DNA from: CAYSWF01 sp964562905
GTDB taxonomy: Bacteria; Patescibacteriota; Andersenbacteria; UBA10190
DNA: 31,055 nucleotides
Direction: 5' to 3'
Assembly: GCA_964562905.1 (NCBI GenBank)
Contig: CAZLVG010000006.1
Span: forward strand, 1 to 31,055
Part shown: positions 29,360 through 31,055 of the stretch, piece after piece
Numbering within the stretch: position 1 is the first letter of the stretch
Layout of the letters: every line of letters starts with the position of its first letter
Notes under the pieces: model-generated
The model's database searches: none
Told to the model about the DNA's origin: nothing
The model's input: only the letters and a program-made list of their open reading frames with translations
Program-made: the position numbers and the translations under genes

Positions 29360-31055
29360 ATGTCACCAAATCCTTCAACCACAGAATTTGTAAGAATTAA
29401 GCGAGCTGCCGAAATAATTGGCGTGTCTGTTGACACCCTTAGACGTTGGGAGAAAGCAGGTCGCGTAAAGACCATAAGATCAAAAGGCGGTCACCGGCTT
29501 TTTTCATTGTCCGATGTTAAAAGGTTCAGCCAGAGTCGCTCGTTGACTATTGGCCAGGCGGCGCGGAGACTGCGTGTTTCAACTTACACTCTACGCCGGC
29601 TGGAGCAGGCCGGTTTTATTGCTCCGGTTAGAAGTGAAAACGGTGAGCGCTTGTTCACGCCTGAAGTGCTAAAACAGTGCGAGAAGTACAAGAACGAGAA
29701 GCTCCCCTTACCTTCAGGCGGACGTAGCATTTCTCGCAAAGTTACGCCACCTTCCGCGGCTGTTCGGGACAGAGAACGGCAGAAAGATTACCTTGAGAAA
29801 GGGGAACTAAAGCCAAAAATTTCGACTTTGAAAGACGAGGTTCGCGTTGATAGACCTGGTACTGGTTATGTAAAGCCACTCTTTTCCAAAAATCTGTTGC
29901 TTACACCGTCTGTTTCGCGTTTACTGACAACCGGCTCGTTGGCGATAGGTATAATGATTGTGACGTTGGCCACGCTTAGCGCAAGTCTGTACATGGCTAA
30001 GTTAAGTCGTGATCAGCAAGAGTACAACCGTTTGACGAAGACTGCCGATAAGGCATATGCGAAGTTGGACGAGGATAAAGATGGGCGTGTATTAGCCGTA
30101 AGTACCGACGAGCTGGAAAAGTACTTCATAGTTAACGTGCCCGCAGTATTTACCGATAAAACCTACTTGGGTGAAACTGAAATATCGGGTCCTCTTTTGA
30201 TCGAATCTGACATTAGCGCGCGGGGACAGAACCTTGACCTAGGTAGTGGCGAAATAACAGCTTCCAATATAGTTAACTCACTACAAGGCAGGACTGGCGA
30301 CCTGACGCTGACAGCAGGAGAAGGCATCGCCATAAAGGGCCTTACTATCACCAATACTGCTGAAGGGGCTATACAAGACACCTTTAGTAGTTTTGAGGTT
30401 GGCGCGGATACCATAACGGCCGACGGTGCCACGGACACTCTCAATCTAGTGGCCGGTAGTAATGTGACTATTACGGCGGACGCGTCCAAGGACCAGTTGA
30501 CTTTTTCTTCCACTGACACCTTTGGACAGACTTCCTTTAAGGTTTCCGGTGATAGTGGCAGTGACCAGGATATTGAAGACGGCGACACGCTGGAAATTGC
30601 CGGAGGCGTGGGTATAACTACTTCTGCTGGTTCAACCGATACCGTTACTGTGGCTGTTCAGGATGACTCACTGGATTTTGACCAGTTTGCCGACCTATTG
30701 GACCTGGACGCCAGCACGGAGCTTAACTTAGGAGTTTATAATTTAACCCTTGATCTTGATAGTAGCGGGGACTTTATTATTGCTGACGGCGGGGTAGATA
30801 CCCACATGTTTGATTCGGAGGGTAATGTTGGTTTTGGGACAACCATTCCGGGCGCAAAACTGGAAGTGGAGATCGGTTCCACCGACGCGGTAACAGGACT
30901 ATTAGTAGACGCCGACGACGCCGACCAGATAGCTTTTCAGATAGACGGGGAGCAGACCACGGCTGATATTATGGACATCTCCGCCGCGCAGCTCACGGAA
31001 GGCATCGCCCTGGACATCCCCGACCTGGACGCTTTAACCACGGGCACGGGGCTTA
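29360..31055 (+). CDS. Tandem MerR-type HTH, membrane segment and long beta-rich surface region (partial)
   Basis: At least 565 residues, running off the window end. Residues 9-57 form a MerR/excisionase-type winged helix-turn-helix (VRIKRAAEIIGVSVDTLRRW, wing RSKGGHRLFS). Residues 62-110 form a second (LTIGQAARRLRVSTYTLRRL, wing ENGERLFT). A basic linker follows, then one membrane helix at about 189-213 (LTTGSLAIGIMIVTLATLSA). From 214 a short charged helix leads to a long region rich in Asp, Thr, Gly and Ser with repeated units (NLDLGSGEITASNI, DTFSSFEVGADTITADGATD, DSEGNVGFGTTIPGAKLEVE), the style of bacterial adhesins and phage tail fibres. The N-terminus would be inside and the large part outside. 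This suggests a one-piece sensor linking surface contact to gene control, or a surface protein reusing HTH domains for another purpose. No stop codon occurs in frame to 31055. Confidence 0.8.
   Translation, partial: MSPNPSTTEFVRIKRAAEIIGVSVDTLRRWEKAGRVKTIRSKGGHRLFSLSDVKRFSQSRSLTIGQAARRLRVSTYTLRRLEQAGFIAPVRSENGERLFTPEVLKQCEKYKNEKLPLPSGGRSISRKVTPPSAAVRDRERQKDYLEKGELKPKISTLKDEVRVDRPGTGYVKPLFSKNLLLTPSVSRLLTTGSLAIGIMIVTLATLSASLYMAKLSRDQQEYNRLTKTADKAYAKLDEDKDGRVLAVSTDELEKYFIVNVPAVFTDKTYLGETEISGPLLIESDISARGQNLDLGSGEITASNIVNSLQGRTGDLTLTAGEGIAIKGLTITNTAEGAIQDTFSSFEVGADTITADGATDTLNLVAGSNVTITADASKDQLTFSSTDTFGQTSFKVSGDSGSDQDIEDGDTLEIAGGVGITTSAGSTDTVTVAVQDDSLDFDQFADLLDLDASTELNLGVYNLTLDLDSSGDFIIADGGVDTHMFDSEGNVGFGTTIPGAKLEVEIGSTDAVTGLLVDADDADQIAFQIDGEQTTADIMDISAAQLTEGIALDIPDLDALTTGTGL

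Overview
The window looks like a chromosomal segment of a Patescibacteria/CPR-type bacterium. This is an inference from gene content: small two-membrane-segment T4SS-type pilin paralogues, a Cys-less DksA-like protein, many membrane-anchored proteins of no recognisable family, and many start codons that sit directly on promoter -10 boxes. The genetic code is standard, since TGA is used as a stop. No rRNA or CRISPR is present, and there is one tRNA (Leu-TAG, minus strand).

Layout. 1-930: end of one T4SS-pilin-like gene, a nested palindromic repeat, then a second pilin paralogue with two tandem extended -10 boxes and a strong terminator. 936-2745: a membrane-fused spermidine-synthase-like gene (minus) and a small divergent membrane protein. 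3079-5846: a two-gene minus-strand operon (SPFH/band-7-like protein plus an unknown membrane-anchored protein) behind tRNA-Leu. 5871-8219: a GT4-like glycosyltransferase (minus), then a coiled-coil membrane protein and a putative lipoprotein. 8232-12143: a zinc-finger ClpC/ClpE-type AAA+ unfoldase and an unknown protein. 12107-12626: decayed fragments of a methyltransferase gene and of a membrane protein. 12652-13674: a XerC/D-type recombinase. 13695-14010: a repeat interrupted by a 193-bp inverted-repeat element with an 8-bp target duplication. 14171-17198: rpsO, a NYN-domain gene and pnp, an RNA-processing/ribosome operon. 17564-19199: two unknown membrane-anchored proteins. 19200-20911: 1.7 kb without a convincing gene but with a consensus-like promoter followed by several long perfect hairpins, a candidate structured RNA locus.

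20912-28434 is the most unusual part. On the plus strand a Cys-less DksA-like gene, lspA and a short atpC (F1 epsilon) run towards a minus-strand operon atpF-atpH-atpA-atpG-atpD (b, delta, alpha, gamma, beta). atpC and atpD overlap tail to tail by 95 bp. No a subunit and no functional c subunit is present. The gene upstream of atpF encodes a secreted-type ectodomain ending in a c-subunit-like hairpin whose second helix has no carboxylate. From 29360 to the window end runs a partial gene for a protein with two tandem MerR-type DNA-binding domains, one membrane segment and a long beta-rich outer region.

Recurring theme: several genes (atpF, xer, the c-like gene, the DksA-like gene, rpsO, clpC) have a -10-like hexamer 6-8 nt before the start codon and no Shine-Dalgarno sequence. 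Others (pilin, the SPFH operon, 7114, 7538) have strong Shine-Dalgarno sequences. This suggests mixed leaderless and SD-led translation.
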